Positions 17,212-26,691 of a DNA stretch of 64,000 bases are shown here, one piece after another (the first letter of the stretch is position 1; every line of letters starts with the position of its first letter). This stretch comes from Desulfolithobacter dissulfuricans (GTDB lineage: Bacteria > Desulfobacterota > Desulfobulbia > Desulfobulbales > Desulfobulbaceae). The stretch lies in contig NZ_AP024233.1 in NCBI RefSeq assembly GCF_025998535.1, forward strand, positions 1,711,219 through 1,775,218, in the 5' to 3' direction. The translations under genes and the position numbers were made by a program. The notes beneath the pieces are model-generated. The model was not told where the DNA came from, searched no databases, and worked only from the letters and a program-made list of their open reading frames with translations.

Positions 17212-18267
17212 ATGCACAATGTAACAATCGGAATGGACCTTGGCGATAAAAATCATGTTATCTGTATTGTTGATCATGCAGGCCGAATCGTGCGTCGAGA
17301 TACGGTTACTAATACCAGAGAGGCGTTGAGTGAGTTTTTCTCACCCCATAAAGGGGCAACTGTTGCCCTTGAAGCCGGTACCCATTCGGCCTGGATCAGC
17401 AGGCTGTTATCCAGGCTGGGCTGCCATGTTTTGGTTGGCAACCCTCGTAAATTACGCGCCATCTGGGACAGCAACGATAAATCAGATACCAGAGACGCTG
17501 AAATGCTGGCCCGCATAGCCCGGATGGATCCTGATCTGCTCTATCCGGTCAACCACAGGGGCGAACAGGCCCAGATTGATCTGGAGATATTGCAGGCCAG
17601 GGATGTCCTGGTGAGGAACCGCTCCAGCCTGATCAACCATGTTCGTGGCAGTGTCAAGGCGCTGGGATATCGCCTGCCGGGATGCAGCGCAGACAGTTTT
17701 CACCGGCAGGCAGATGAACATCTTCCTGAAGACTTACGTGGCGCTCTGGAGCCTGTATTGACAATTATCGGCCAGATTACGTCCCAGATCAAAGAATTTG
17801 ACAGGGAAATAGAGCGTATCAGTGCGGAGCGATACCCGGAGACCGAATTATTGCGGGCCATAAAAGGAGTTGGTCCTCTGACGGCCCTGGCCTTTCTATT
17901 AATCGTGGAAGACCCGGCACGATTTGGCAAAAGTAGACAGGTTGGATGTTTTCTTGGCCTGACTCCCCGCCGCGACCAGTCAGGAGAAACCGACAGGCAG
18001 CTTCGGATAACCAAAGCGGGCAACCCCTATCTGCGGAGGTTACTGGTCGGTTCGGCCCAGTACATCCTGGGACCTTTTGGAGAGGATTGCAATTTACGAA
18101 GATTTGGTCTTCGCCTGGCAGCCAGGGGAGGTAAAAACGCAAAGCGTCGTGCCGTGGTTGCCGTAGCCAGAAAACTGGCGGTACTCATGCATCGCCTCTG
18201 GCAGCACGGTGAGATATATGACCCTTTTTACAAACCGCAATCTCGCCCCCTGGCAAAGGCTGCGTAG
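17212..18267 (+). CDS. IS110-family DEDD recombinase/transposase
   Basis: RuvC-like DEDD recombinase, 351 residues from the ATG at 17212, which has GGGAGA at a proper distance; an in-frame ATG at 17185 lacks such a site. The DEDD domain shows IGMDLGDKNH, VALEAGTHSAWISR and DARDAEMLARI-like DTRDAEMLARIARM. The C-terminal transposase_20 domain shows IKGVGPLTALAFLL, FGKSRQVGCFLGLTPRRDQS and AKRRAVVAVARKLAVLMHRLW. The gene appears intact. It is inserted between cobU and cobT, opposite to their direction. Confidence 0.93.
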   Translation: MHNVTIGMDLGDKNHVICIVDHAGRIVRRDTVTNTREALSEFFSPHKGATVALEAGTHSAWISRLLSRLGCHVLVGNPRKLRAIWDSNDKSDTRDAEMLARIARMDPDLLYPVNHRGEQAQIDLEILQARDVLVRNRSSLINHVRGSVKALGYRLPGCSADSFHRQADEHLPEDLRGALEPVLTIIGQITSQIKEFDREIERISAERYPETELLRAIKGVGPLTALAFLLIVEDPARFGKSRQVGCFLGLTPRRDQSGETDRQLRITKAGNPYLRRLLVGSAQYILGPFGEDCNLRRFGLRLAARGGKNAKRRAVVAVARKLAVLMHRLWQHGEIYDPFYKPQSRPLAKAA

Positions 18268-18659
18268 AAAACCCGGTTGAACCAGAGAGTGAACAAAGGG
18301 AAAAAAGGATGTTTTTCCTTCTGTTTCCAAAGGCAGTTGAGAGTTTTTAATATCTCCCTCAAAAAAACGTCCCGTCCGGAAGACTGCGTGACACCGCTCG
18401 GTCCGTCATCAGCCAGTGACATATTCAAAGACCGCCGCGGAGGTTGCAGCTTCCACGACGGATTGTACGATGCATCGAGCTTATGGCTGAGCTCTTTATA
18501 TGAATGCGAATGGAAGCCTGACGTTACAGGGATTTATAAAAAAAATGGTTCGCCACGTCGAACTTTTCTTGACAAGCCTTCTCATGGAAGCGGATGTCAC
18601 GAGGAATGAGAGGAGGCCATCACCTGAACACCACCAGGCCGCGCAGGGACGAAGGGGTG
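18268..18659. other. Non-coding interval containing the IS110 right end
   Basis: No gene is supported; a 110-codon forward frame at 18277-18609 has no recognisable features. The right end of the IS110 element must lie here but was not resolved. GTGACACCGC at 18388-18397 repeats a decamer at 17105-17114 in the left leader, a possible end-related sequence. Confidence 0.4.
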
Positions 18660-19199
18660 TCAGCCTTTCAGCTTGAGAGGGACGCCGCAGCTGACCAGGT
18701 ACACCTCGTCCGCCTCCCGGCCGATACACTGGTTGCAGCGCCCGACCAGGTCCCGGTAGCGCCTGGCCAGCCGGTTTTCCGGGACAATGCCAAGGCCCAC
18801 CTCGTTGGTCACCATGATCACCGTTCCCGGCCGCTCACGGCAGGTCAAAAGCAGCTCTTCCGCTTTACCGCGAACGGTTTTTTCGTCAAGCAGTTTGCCC
18901 TCTTTTTCAGCAAGATAGAGCATATTATTAATCCACAGCGTCAAACAATCAAGCAGGATCGTGGCCCCGGGCGGACTCTCCCTGATGATCCGGGCCGGAC
19001 ACTGTTGTTCCTCCACTGTCTGCCAGCCCCGATGGGCCCGCTCTTCCCGATGGAGCCTGATCCGTTCCTGCATCTCCCGGTCCAGGGGCGGACTGGTGGC
19101 GAGAAAGAGGAGCTGGTCGCCGGTCTCTTCGGCCAGCTGCTGGGCAAAGGCGGATTTTCCGGAGCGGCACCCGCCGGTTATCAGGATAACGTGACCCAT
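18660..19199 (-). CDS. cobU: Adenosylcobinamide kinase / adenosylcobinamide-phosphate guanylyltransferase
   Basis: Bifunctional enzyme that phosphorylates adenosylcobinamide and transfers GMP to it. The 179-residue protein has the P-loop ITGGCRSGKSAFA, FLATSPPLDREMQERIRLHR including the guanylylation histidine region, LLDCLTLWINNML, and VTNEVGLGIVPENRLARRYRD, a complete CobU signature. The start is 3 bases after the cobC stop, showing co-transcription. The IS110 element lies 3' of its stop. Confidence 0.96.
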   Translation of the reverse strand: MGHVILITGGCRSGKSAFAQQLAEETGDQLLFLATSPPLDREMQERIRLHREERAHRGWQTVEEQQCPARIIRESPPGATILLDCLTLWINNMLYLAEKEGKLLDEKTVRGKAEELLLTCRERPGTVIMVTNEVGLGIVPENRLARRYRDLVGRCNQCIGREADEVYLVSCGVPLKLKG

Positions 19200-19201
19200 G
19201 A

Positions 19202-19786
19202 TCAGAGATTGAGTCCTGTAAGAATGCCACCCCGGGAATAGAGTTTCAGTTCGGTCATGGTCCCGGGCTGGACATCAAAGAGAAGATAATGGCGCACCGG
19301 AAGCCCCAGGGCCAGGCAGATCATGGTCCGGATCACTCCGCCGTGGGTAATGGCCACCACTTCCCTCTCTGGTCCCTGCTGGACCGCGGCCAGAAAACCC
19401 CCTACCCGGGCGGTGAAATCAGCCACGGCCTCGCCTTCGGGAAAGACAAAATCCCCGTACTCGGCCCAGCCGTCCAGCAGGTCCGGGTCCCGGCGGGAAA
19501 TTTCAGCAAAGGAACTCATCTCCCAGCGACCGAAATCGATCTCCCGGATCCGAGGGTCCATGCGGATCTGCTGCGGTGCCCAGCCAGGGTCCACCGCCTC
19601 CAGGGTCTCCCGGGTGCGGCGCATGGGGCTGACGTAAACCGGTCCGCAGTGTGGCTCGAGCAGGGGCCGGAGCCGCTGCAGGCGGTCCCTTGCCCCGGGT
19701 TCCAGGGCCACATCCCTGCTGCCGACAAAGACCCCATCAGGGGCCACGGTCCGGCCATGGCGGATAAGTCGCAACTGGACAGCCAT
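19202..19786 (-). CDS. cobC: Histidine phosphatase, probable alpha-ribazole phosphatase
   Basis: Phosphoglycerate-mutase-like phosphatase of 194 residues. The catalytic RHG is in LRLIRHGRTVAPDG, the second arginine in SPMRRTRETLEAV, the acidic residue in REIDFGRWE, and the second histidine in VAITHGGVIRTM. The family is broad, but its place directly before cobU argues for removing the phosphate from alpha-ribazole 5'-phosphate or cobalamin 5'-phosphate. The start MAVQLRLIRHG is chosen at 19786; longer in-frame starts add residues without similarity. Confidence 0.8.
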   Translation of the reverse strand: MAVQLRLIRHGRTVAPDGVFVGSRDVALEPGARDRLQRLRPLLEPHCGPVYVSPMRRTRETLEAVDPGWAPQQIRMDPRIREIDFGRWEMSSFAEISRRDPDLLDGWAEYGDFVFPEGEAVADFTARVGGFLAAVQQGPEREVVAITHGGVIRTMICLALGLPVRHYLLFDVQPGTMTELKLYSRGGILTGLNL

Positions 19787-19848
19787 GTCAACCGTCTCCC
19801 TGTATGCCGACCTGCCGGTACATAGCATACATTGTGGAACATTTGCAA

Positions 19849-21624
19849 CTACTTGGTGTCGGTGAGAACACGGTCATAGAGTTTGCCGATCCCGTATTCC
19901 TGGCGGCGCTTGAATTTTTCCCATGGCGGCCCGATGAGCTGCATCTCGGGATATTTCTGCTGCATCTCCAGGGCTATCTGCATCTCCTTGGTGCAACCGG
20001 TGGAATAGGTGGCGTCCTTGCCGGTCCATTCCGGCGGCACCTTTTCACCCATGAGCTCAAAGGCCTTCTCGATGTCGGAATAAGTCTGAAAACGCCATAT
20101 ATCGATCACCCCTGAGCGCTGGAAAATCTCCCACATGTACATGATATCGTCGGCATCCATACCCTCTTCGAAATGCTCACCGGGATTGATGATCACCACG
20201 TCGGTGAGGGTGGAGCGCAGGTGCTCGACAAAGACGTTGAGGATCTTCTTAGCGGTTTCGAGCTGGCCGGGGATGGAGCCGACGATGGCCGAGTAGAACA
20301 TGATCTTCTTGCCCTTTTCCTTCTCCTTGCGGGCCATGTAGATCAGGTGCTGGGCCTTGGCCCGCAGGTCGGCTTCTGAAAAACGGATCACCGCCGGATG
20401 GTGCGGCTTCAGATGGATGGCCAGTTTTCCGGTGTCCTCGCGGAGGATGGAGACCAGGTCCCGGGTGAACTGAAAGTGGTTGTTGATGCATTCCCGACTC
20501 TCCGGGCAGCGGCTGATCACCAGGTCCGACTCCTTGAAGGCCCGGGCAAAGGTGACCGAGGTCAGCAGCGGGTTGAACTGCTCGCCGGTGCCGTCGGAGA
20601 TCACCAGCAGCCGGTTGTCCTTGTCCAGCTTGCCAAGCAGCTCCTTCTTGGAGATCCGGGAATCGCCGATCACCTCGGCCCCGGACATGGCCTTTTCCAG
20701 GACCGGGTCTTCCAGGACGTCGGCAAAGGAGATGTGCTCGTAGTAAAAGGCCTGTTTGACCGCCAGGATCACCTTGATCCCCAGTTTCATGAGGATGCGG
20801 ATGATGGCCAGGTCAAAGACGATCTCCCCGGCCCGTCCGCCCAACCAGAGCAGGTAGGGTTTGTGCTGGCCGGAGAGCACCTGGGCGAGCCGTTCGCAGA
20901 ACCACTGCCAGCCCTCGGTCTCGATGGGGGTGTTCATGATCCGGCGCAGCTCGTTCATGTCCGGCGGCTGTTCCTCTTCCCAGATCTCCTTGACCGTGGA
21001 GAGCAGCAGCAGTCGCTGGAGCCGAAGGAGATGTACCTGGAGATCGATATCATCCAGGGTCGTCTCCTCGTTGATCCTGAGGCCCTCGCGGCCGTTGAAG
21101 GCGTCGAGAAAATCCCGCGAGGCCAGGAATCGGGCCACCCGCTTGTTTTCCAGTTCCCGGCGGGCGGCCAGCGGCCGGCTGATGTCCGAGATGTTGGTGA
21201 AGATGCCCAGCAACCGTTTCTCGAGCCTGGAGGGCAGCAGGACCATGGAAGAGGTATCGTGCTGGTACTTGATGGTGAGCAGGCTCAGGAGGTATTGCCG
21301 CCGGTAGGGGTCGATGATCACCTCCCGGACCAGCTTTTCCAGCCGGCTCCAGATACGGATAAAGGCCGGGGTCAGGAGGGTGTCGGCCCGTTTCTCGATG
21401 ATGGCGGTGAACAGTTCGTCCGAACAGGGGTAGTAGTACTGCTCCCCGTCCATGTGGACGATGAAGTTGAGCTGTTCCGGCGAGGCGACCATGTCCGGGA
21501 AGGCCTCATAGGCCATGTGGTTTTCGGTATAAAAGTTGGTCAGCCAGGCATCGCGGTCCGGATCGGTGCCACTGGTGATTATTTTTACAGATTCACGCAT
21601 GACATGGTTTTCCCGGTCTTTCAT
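19849..21624 (-). CDS. Unknown 591-residue protein with DUF89/ARMT1-like region
   Basis: A large cytoplasmic protein. Its central part (LLWLGGRAGEIVFDLAIIRI, then KVILAVKQAF, then LLVISDGTGEQF) looks like the DUF89/ARMT1 fold, where a metal-dependent phosphatase or carboxyl methyltransferase site uses an NAGE-like motif; here it reads GRAGE. The C-terminus has Cys-containing TYSTGCTKEMQIALEM and no membrane segment. Its ATG overlaps the TGA of the shikimate-kinase-like gene (TGATG), so the two are translationally coupled and probably act together. The reaction is not known to me. Confidence 0.5.
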   Translation of the reverse strand: MKDRENHVMRESVKIITSGTDPDRDAWLTNFYTENHMAYEAFPDMVASPEQLNFIVHMDGEQYYYPCSDELFTAIIEKRADTLLTPAFIRIWSRLEKLVREVIIDPYRRQYLLSLLTIKYQHDTSSMVLLPSRLEKRLLGIFTNISDISRPLAARRELENKRVARFLASRDFLDAFNGREGLRINEETTLDDIDLQVHLLRLQRLLLLSTVKEIWEEEQPPDMNELRRIMNTPIETEGWQWFCERLAQVLSGQHKPYLLWLGGRAGEIVFDLAIIRILMKLGIKVILAVKQAFYYEHISFADVLEDPVLEKAMSGAEVIGDSRISKKELLGKLDKDNRLLVISDGTGEQFNPLLTSVTFARAFKESDLVISRCPESRECINNHFQFTRDLVSILREDTGKLAIHLKPHHPAVIRFSEADLRAKAQHLIYMARKEKEKGKKIMFYSAIVGSIPGQLETAKKILNVFVEHLRSTLTDVVIINPGEHFEEGMDADDIMYMWEIFQRSGVIDIWRFQTYSDIEKAFELMGEKVPPEWTGKDATYSTGCTKEMQIALEMQQKYPEMQLIGPPWEKFKRRQEYGIGKLYDRVLTDTK

Positions 21625-22130
21625 CACAGGCAGCTGGCGATCTCGGCCGCCACCTCATCAATGGTTCTGCCCTCCACGTTGATCTCCCGATCCGCGGCCC
21701 GCCGATAGAGCGGCAGCCGCTGGCAATAGAGTTCCCGGGCCCGGTCCAGGTCCTGAAGCAGGGGACGTTTCTTTATCTTCTTCTTGGCTTTGGGGTGCAT
21801 GCTGATGGCGTCCAGGATGCCTTCCACCGAGGAATGGAGGTAGAACACCCGGCCCAGGCGCTGCAGGTTGCCGACCATGAAAAAACCGCCGCCGGTGGAG
21901 ACGATGGTCTGCTGCACATGATGCTCCAGCCATCGGGCGACCTGTTTTTCCAGCTCGCGGAAACGGGCCTCACCCTCTTCGGCAAAGATCCTGCGGATCT
22001 TCTTCTTGACCATGGTCTCGATCAGATCATCGGTGTCCACGGTGACAAAACCGGTCCGGCGGGCCAGTTCCCTGGCCGTTCGCCCCTTGCCCACCCCCAT
22101 GAAGCCAATAAGTATGATGTTGTCAGCCAT
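21624..22130 (-). CDS. Shikimate-kinase-like P-loop protein with altered Walker A
   Basis: A 168-residue protein of the shikimate kinase fold: NIILIGFMGVGKGRTARELA, VDTDDLIETMV, a conserved arginine in RFRELEKQVA, STGGGFFM and the lid arginine in KKRPLLQDL. The Walker A motif reads GVGKG, lacking the usual Thr/Ser after the lysine that holds magnesium; the following RT may or may not replace it. It could be the pathway enzyme or a relative acting on another substrate. It is coupled by overlap to a DUF89-like protein, which is not a shikimate-pathway partner. Confidence 0.7.
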   Translation of the reverse strand: MADNIILIGFMGVGKGRTARELARRTGFVTVDTDDLIETMVKKKIRRIFAEEGEARFRELEKQVARWLEHHVQQTIVSTGGGFFMVGNLQRLGRVFYLHSSVEGILDAISMHPKAKKKIKKRPLLQDLDRARELYCQRLPLYRRAADREINVEGRTIDEVAAEIASCL

Positions 22131-22214
22131 CTTGTCCTCGTTTATTCCTGGTACGGCAACAGCCCTGCTGCCCTGAAGTACAAAGTACACCGTTCTCTTT
22201 CCCTTGCTTTCCGG

Positions 22215-22900
22215 TCACCGGCCCGGCTCAGGTGAAAAAATGGCTTTCTTTGCCAACCATCCCCAGGCCTGATGATAAACCCGGTTCATCAGGTCCTCCA
22301 CCAGGAGCCGCTGTTCCTCCAGCCCCTGGCTGTCCAGGCCCGGCGGGACCAGGTAGGGCTCGCCGTAGACCACATGGACCCGGGACAGAGGCATGGGCAC
22401 CGAGAGCCGGTCCCAGCTCCCGAAGGCCAGGTGGCGGCTGGCCGACCAGGCGACCGGGACAATGGGAACCCCGGTCCGGCTGGAGATCAGGATGACACCG
22501 GGCTGCAGGACCCGGGGGGTCCCTGGGAGCCATCGCCGATGATACCGCCGTTATAGCCCTCTTTCATGGCCTTGAGCATGCCCTTGAGGGCACCAGGGCC
22601 GCCCCGGTTGCGGGAACCGCGGACCGGAAAGTGGCCCATGCGCTCGGTGATCCGGGCCACGTACTCGCCGTCGCGGCTGGCGCTGACCATGACCGCGGCC
22701 GGGTAGCGCCGCAGGTGGTGCAGTGTGTAGAGAACCGAATAATGCCAGCAGCAGACGACCACCGGCCCCCTGTCAAGCCACGGGGTCACGCCCTCGAACC
22801 CGTAGATCCGTTCCCGGCAGCTGCCAAACCAGAGACGGCTCAGACCCAGGTAGAGCCGGGGCAGAACACCAAGGGAGAGGTTGTAGAGGGTATCAGCCAA
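22215..22900 (-). CDS. DUF374 lysophospholipid acyltransferase-like protein (frameshift in a G/C run)
   Basis: Resembles DUF374 proteins related to LpxL/PlsC acyltransferases. The N-terminal part has [13 protein letters not shown] (His-containing active-site region), [16 protein letters not shown] and [12 protein letters not shown]. The C-terminal part, in another frame, continues [20 protein letters not shown], then [20 protein letters not shown]. The join is at the six-G run at 22514-22519; adding one base restores a single frame. The TTG start at 22900 overlaps the uvrB stop and has GGAG about 8 bases upstream. Likely acylates a lipid A or phospholipid precursor at the inner membrane. Confidence 0.75.
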
Positions 22901-24916
22901 GTTCGAGCTCCAGCTGTTTGAGCTTCTTGACCTGGTCCCGGTACATGGCAGCCTCCTCGAATTCCAGTTCCGCCGCTGCCTCGTGCATCTTTTTCTCCAG
23001 CTCGCGGATCCGGGAACGGAGATCGCCAAGATCCCGGTAGTCCAGCTCGGGTTCCGCGGCCTCCAGGAGACCGGGATCACGGTCCGCGCTCTGTCCTTCC
23101 CAGCCCGAAGCCTTGAGATGTTCGGTCATGGAGTCCTTGACCGCCGAGATGATGGTCCGGGGCTCGATCCCGTGTTCCCGGTTGTAGGCATCCTGTATAG
23201 CCCGACGGCGGTTGGTCTCGTCGATGGTGTACTGCATGGACCGGGTCACCCGATCGGCATAGAGGATGACCATGCCGCCCGCGTTGCGGGCTGCCCGGCC
23301 GCAGGTCTGGACCAGGGAACGCTCGGAGCGGAGAAAACCCTCCTTGTCGGCGTCGAGGATAGCCACCAGGGATACCTCGGGGATATCGAGCCCCTCGCGC
23401 AGCAGGTTGATGCCGATCAGGACGTTGAAGGCGCCGCGGCGCATCTCGCGGATCAACTCCACCCGTTCCAGGGTATCGATGTCCGAGTGGAGATAGCGGA
23501 CCCGGACCCCGACATTTTCATAGTATTCGGTCAGGTCTTCGGCCATCCGCTTGGTCAGGGTGGTTACCAGCACGGCCTCGCCCCGCTCCTCCCGTCGGCG
23601 AATCTCTTCCAGCAGGTCATCCACCTGGGTGGAGGCTGGTCGAACCTCGATCCGCGGATCGAGCAGGCCGGTGGGCCGGATCAGCTGCTCCACCACCCGG
23701 CCGTCGGCCCGCTGCATCTCGTAGTCTCCCGGCGTGGCCGAGACATAGATCACCTGGTTGACGCGCTCCTCGAATTCGTCGAACCGCAGCGGCCGGTTAT
23801 CCAGGGCCGAAGGCAGGCGGAAACCGTATTCGACCAGGGTCTTCTTGCGGGATCGGTCACCGTTGTACATGCCGTTGATCTGCGGCACGGCAATGTGCGA
23901 CTCATCGATGAACATGATGTAGTCGTCGGGAAAGTAGTCGAGCAGGTTGGGGGCGGTGCCCCGGGCTCCTTGCCGGTGAGATGACGGCTGTAGTTTTCGA
24001 TCCCGTTACAGTAGCCCAGTTCCTGGATCATTTCCAGATCAAACATGGTCCGCTGCTCGAGCCGCTGGGCCTCCACCAGCCGGCCCGCGGCCTGCAGTTC
24101 GTCCAGGCGCAGCCGCAATTCCTCGCGGATGGTATGCATGGCGATGCGCAGCCGCTCCTGGCTGGTGACAAAATGGCTCCCCGGGAACACGGTAAGTTCA
24201 TCCATATCCTGGAGCACCACCCCGCGCAGGGGATCGATGAGGGAGATGGTCTCCACGGTGTCACCGAAAAACTCCACCCGGACGGCCACGTCCTCCTCGT
24301 GAACCGGAAAGATCTCGATCACATCACCGCGCACCCGGAAAGTGCCCCGATGAAACGAGATCTCATTGCGTTCATAGAGCATGAAGGCCAGCCGCCGCTG
24401 GACCTCCTCCATGGGATAGTCCTCGTCCCGGCGCAGGAACAGGTGCATGTCCCGATACTCATCGGGGGAACCAAGGCCGTAGATGCACGATACCGAGGCC
24501 ACGATCAGCACGTCACGCCGGGTCAGCAGCGAGCGGGTGGCCGAGTGGCGCATCTTATCGATGGCATCGTTTATGGATGAATCCTTTTCAATGTAGGTGT
24601 CGGACTGGGGAATGTAGGCCTCGGGCTGATAATAGTCGTAATAACTGACAAAATATTCCACCGCGTTATGGGGAAAAAGCTCGCGGAACTCGGAAAAGAG
24701 CTGGGCCGCCAGAGTCTTGTTGGGGGCAATGACCAGGGTGGGCCGCTGAACCCGGGCCACCACCTGGGCCATGGTGAAGGTCTTGCCCGAACCGGTCACA
24801 CCCAGGAGCACCTGGTCCCGGACTCCCTCTTCGATCCCCCGGCTGAGCAGATCAATGGCCCGCGGCTGGTCCCCGGCAGGGATGAATTCCGAGACAAGCT
24901 CAAAGGGTCTGTTCAT
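22893..24916 (-). CDS. uvrB: UvrABC system protein B (frameshift in a G/C run)
   Basis: Damage-verifying helicase of nucleotide excision repair. The N-terminal part has the Walker [15 protein letters not shown] and the damage-sensing beta-hairpin [20 protein letters not shown]. The second part has [20 protein letters not shown], the helicase motifs [11 protein letters not shown] and [12 protein letters not shown], and the C-terminal UVR motif ([17 protein letters not shown]). The frame breaks at the G run 23949-23953 after HLTGKEPG; one extra base joins the parts through [12 protein letters not shown]. An essential-type repair gene broken this way suggests sequence error. Confidence 0.93.
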
Positions 24917-25186
24917 ACGTCCAGATGCAAATCAAAAAAAGTGAAGAAAAGAAAAAGACAGATACGCCCGTTGCCCGATCTCCAGGCAACCTTGTCACAA
25001 TACTCGGATTGTCGCTGGGCCGCAACGGTGACAACCATCATCCCTTGTCAAAAAAGGCCAAAACAGGTAGCCTTGCAGGCCGATTGCCGGAGTCCGGACC
25101 CGGGTTTCCGGATCCTGCCGGCGGGGAAGAACCCGTACCACGACTCCGGCCCCAGCTTTCCGGTGCCCCGGAGGCGGTCCGACAAG

Positions 25187-26325
25187 ATGATGACCCGAAA
25201 GAAAAAGAAAAAAAAGTCCGCAGACCCCGGCTCTGTGCACCCTGCCCTGCAGCAGCTGCTCCATGACCATTCCGCCAGCTGCGTCCATTGCGGTCTTTGC
25301 GTCAGGGAATGCGCTTTTCTCCAGGAACACGGCTCCCCTGGGACCATTGCCGCCTCTTTTGACCAGCGGACATTTGGTACCGCCTTTGGTTGCAGTCTCT
25401 GCGGATTGTGCACCGCGGTCTGCCCGACGAAAATAGGACTTGATCCGGCGGCCCTCTTCCTGGCCATCCGCCGGGAAGCGGTTGCCCGCGGACTGGCGGA
25501 TTTTTCCCGCCACCGGGGAATCCTGTTTTATGAGCGGGCCGGGAGTTCGCCACTCTTAACCTTCCATGGTCTGCCCCGGGGCTGTGACACGGTGTTTTTC
25601 CCCGGCTGTGCCCTGCCCGGCACCCGGCCCACCCGGGTCCGACAGCTCTTTGATCACCTCCGGCAGACCATCCCGCGCCTGGGCATGGTCCTGGACTGTT
25701 GCAGCAAACCATCCCATGATCTCGGCAGGGAGCGGTATTTCCAGACCATGTTTCGGAAACTGACAGGTTCACTCCTGGAACGGGGCGTCAAAAACGTCCT
25801 GGTGGCCTGTCCCAACTGCCACCGAATCTTTTCCGAGTATGGTCAGGGACTACAGGTGACCTCGGTGTACGAATATCTCGATATGACCGCACTTCCCAAG
25901 ACCCCGGACATTGCCGCCGAGATCACCATCCATGACCCCTGCGGCACCAGGCTCCGAACAGATATCCACCAGGTCATCCGCCGACTGGCCGGAAAAAAAT
26001 CACTCCAGGTCCGGGAAATGGCCCATCATGGCAAAAGAACCCTCTGCTGCGGCGAAGGGGCTCGGCCGGCTGTGTCTGTCCGGAATTTGCCAGCAAATGG
26101 GGAGAGCGCCGCAGCCGGGAAGCCGAGGGTATGGTCATGTTGACCTATTGTGCCGGCTGCACAGGATTTCTCAATCCGCTCACGCCCACTGCTCATATCC
26201 TCGACCTGCTCTTTGAACCGGAACAGACCCTTGCCGGCCGGGTCCAGGGTGCCAGGACGCCCTGGACCTATCTCAACCGCTGGCGGCTGAAACGTTTTTT
26301 CCGGAAGATCCTCAGGAAAGCCTGA
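25187..26325 (+). CDS. Heterodisulfide-reductase-like Fe-S/CCG protein (frameshift in a G run)
   Basis: Starts MMTRKKKKKKSADPG, an unusual lysine run, then has two 4Fe-4S motifs: CVHCGLCVRECAF and CSLCGLCTAVCP. Two cysteine-rich CCG domains follow: FFPGCALPG with VLDCCSKPSHDLG and VACPNCHRIF, then HDPCGTRLR, TLCCGEG and, after the frame break, LTYCAGCTGFLNP. CCG domains bind special Fe-S clusters in HdrB/HdrD-type electron-transfer proteins. The frame breaks at the G run 26057-26060; one extra G restores CGEGGSAGCVCPEF. No HdrA or membrane partner is adjacent, so its electron partner is unknown. Confidence 0.8.
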
Positions 26326-26490
26326 ACCTGGCCCGGAAACAGAATTTTCTGACCAAAATAAAAACCACCGTCTGGCCCCGAGAAAAATCCGCACATAAAG
26401 GGACCGCTACCTGCTCCTCTCCGAATCTGCTCTGCAGGGCAGCCATCGCCAGTCACTTGCATATTTCATACCTGCCCACAGATTGATCGA
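26326..26490. other. Intergenic, no feature seen
   Basis: Space between the Fe-S protein and the operator of the solute-binding protein gene. I see no gene and no clear terminator hairpin. Confidence 0.4.
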
Positions 26491-26551
26491 TAACACAAAA
26501 AACTACTTTGTGTTACCAAGCTTTGACAGCTCCACGCCCACCTGTTATTAG
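26491..26551 (+). promoter_or_regulatory. Promoter with upstream palindromic operator for the solute-binding protein gene
   Basis: A perfect 9-base dyad TAACACAAA / TTTGTGTTA (26491-26499, 26507-26515) lies just before a sigma70-like promoter: TTGACA at 26523-26528, 17-base spacer, TATTAG at 26546-26551. Seen as TAACAC-N13-GTGTTA the dyad could be a NikR-type site, which would suit a nickel-binding transport protein. That match is from memory and is unverified. The leader to the ATG would be about 134 bases. Confidence 0.55.
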
Positions 26552-26691
26552 AAATGTTAGAGGTTAAAATTGGGCGCTCAGTATTCCTGCCCGGGCTCGC
26601 CTCCCCCACTGATCGCGATCCGCAGCCATGGATGTCAACAGGGCTAACGGATGATTTCCACCAGGGAATCCAAACCCTACTGGAGGAACAG

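Noticed and set aside
18277-18609. A 110-codon plus-strand reading frame after the IS110 transposase
   Set aside because: It overlaps the expected IS right end and shows no conserved motif.
24917-25186. Short frames between uvrB and the Fe-S protein, including a Lys/Glu-rich one from 24925
   Set aside because: No ribosome binding site or homology; the region is simply the divergent promoter interval.
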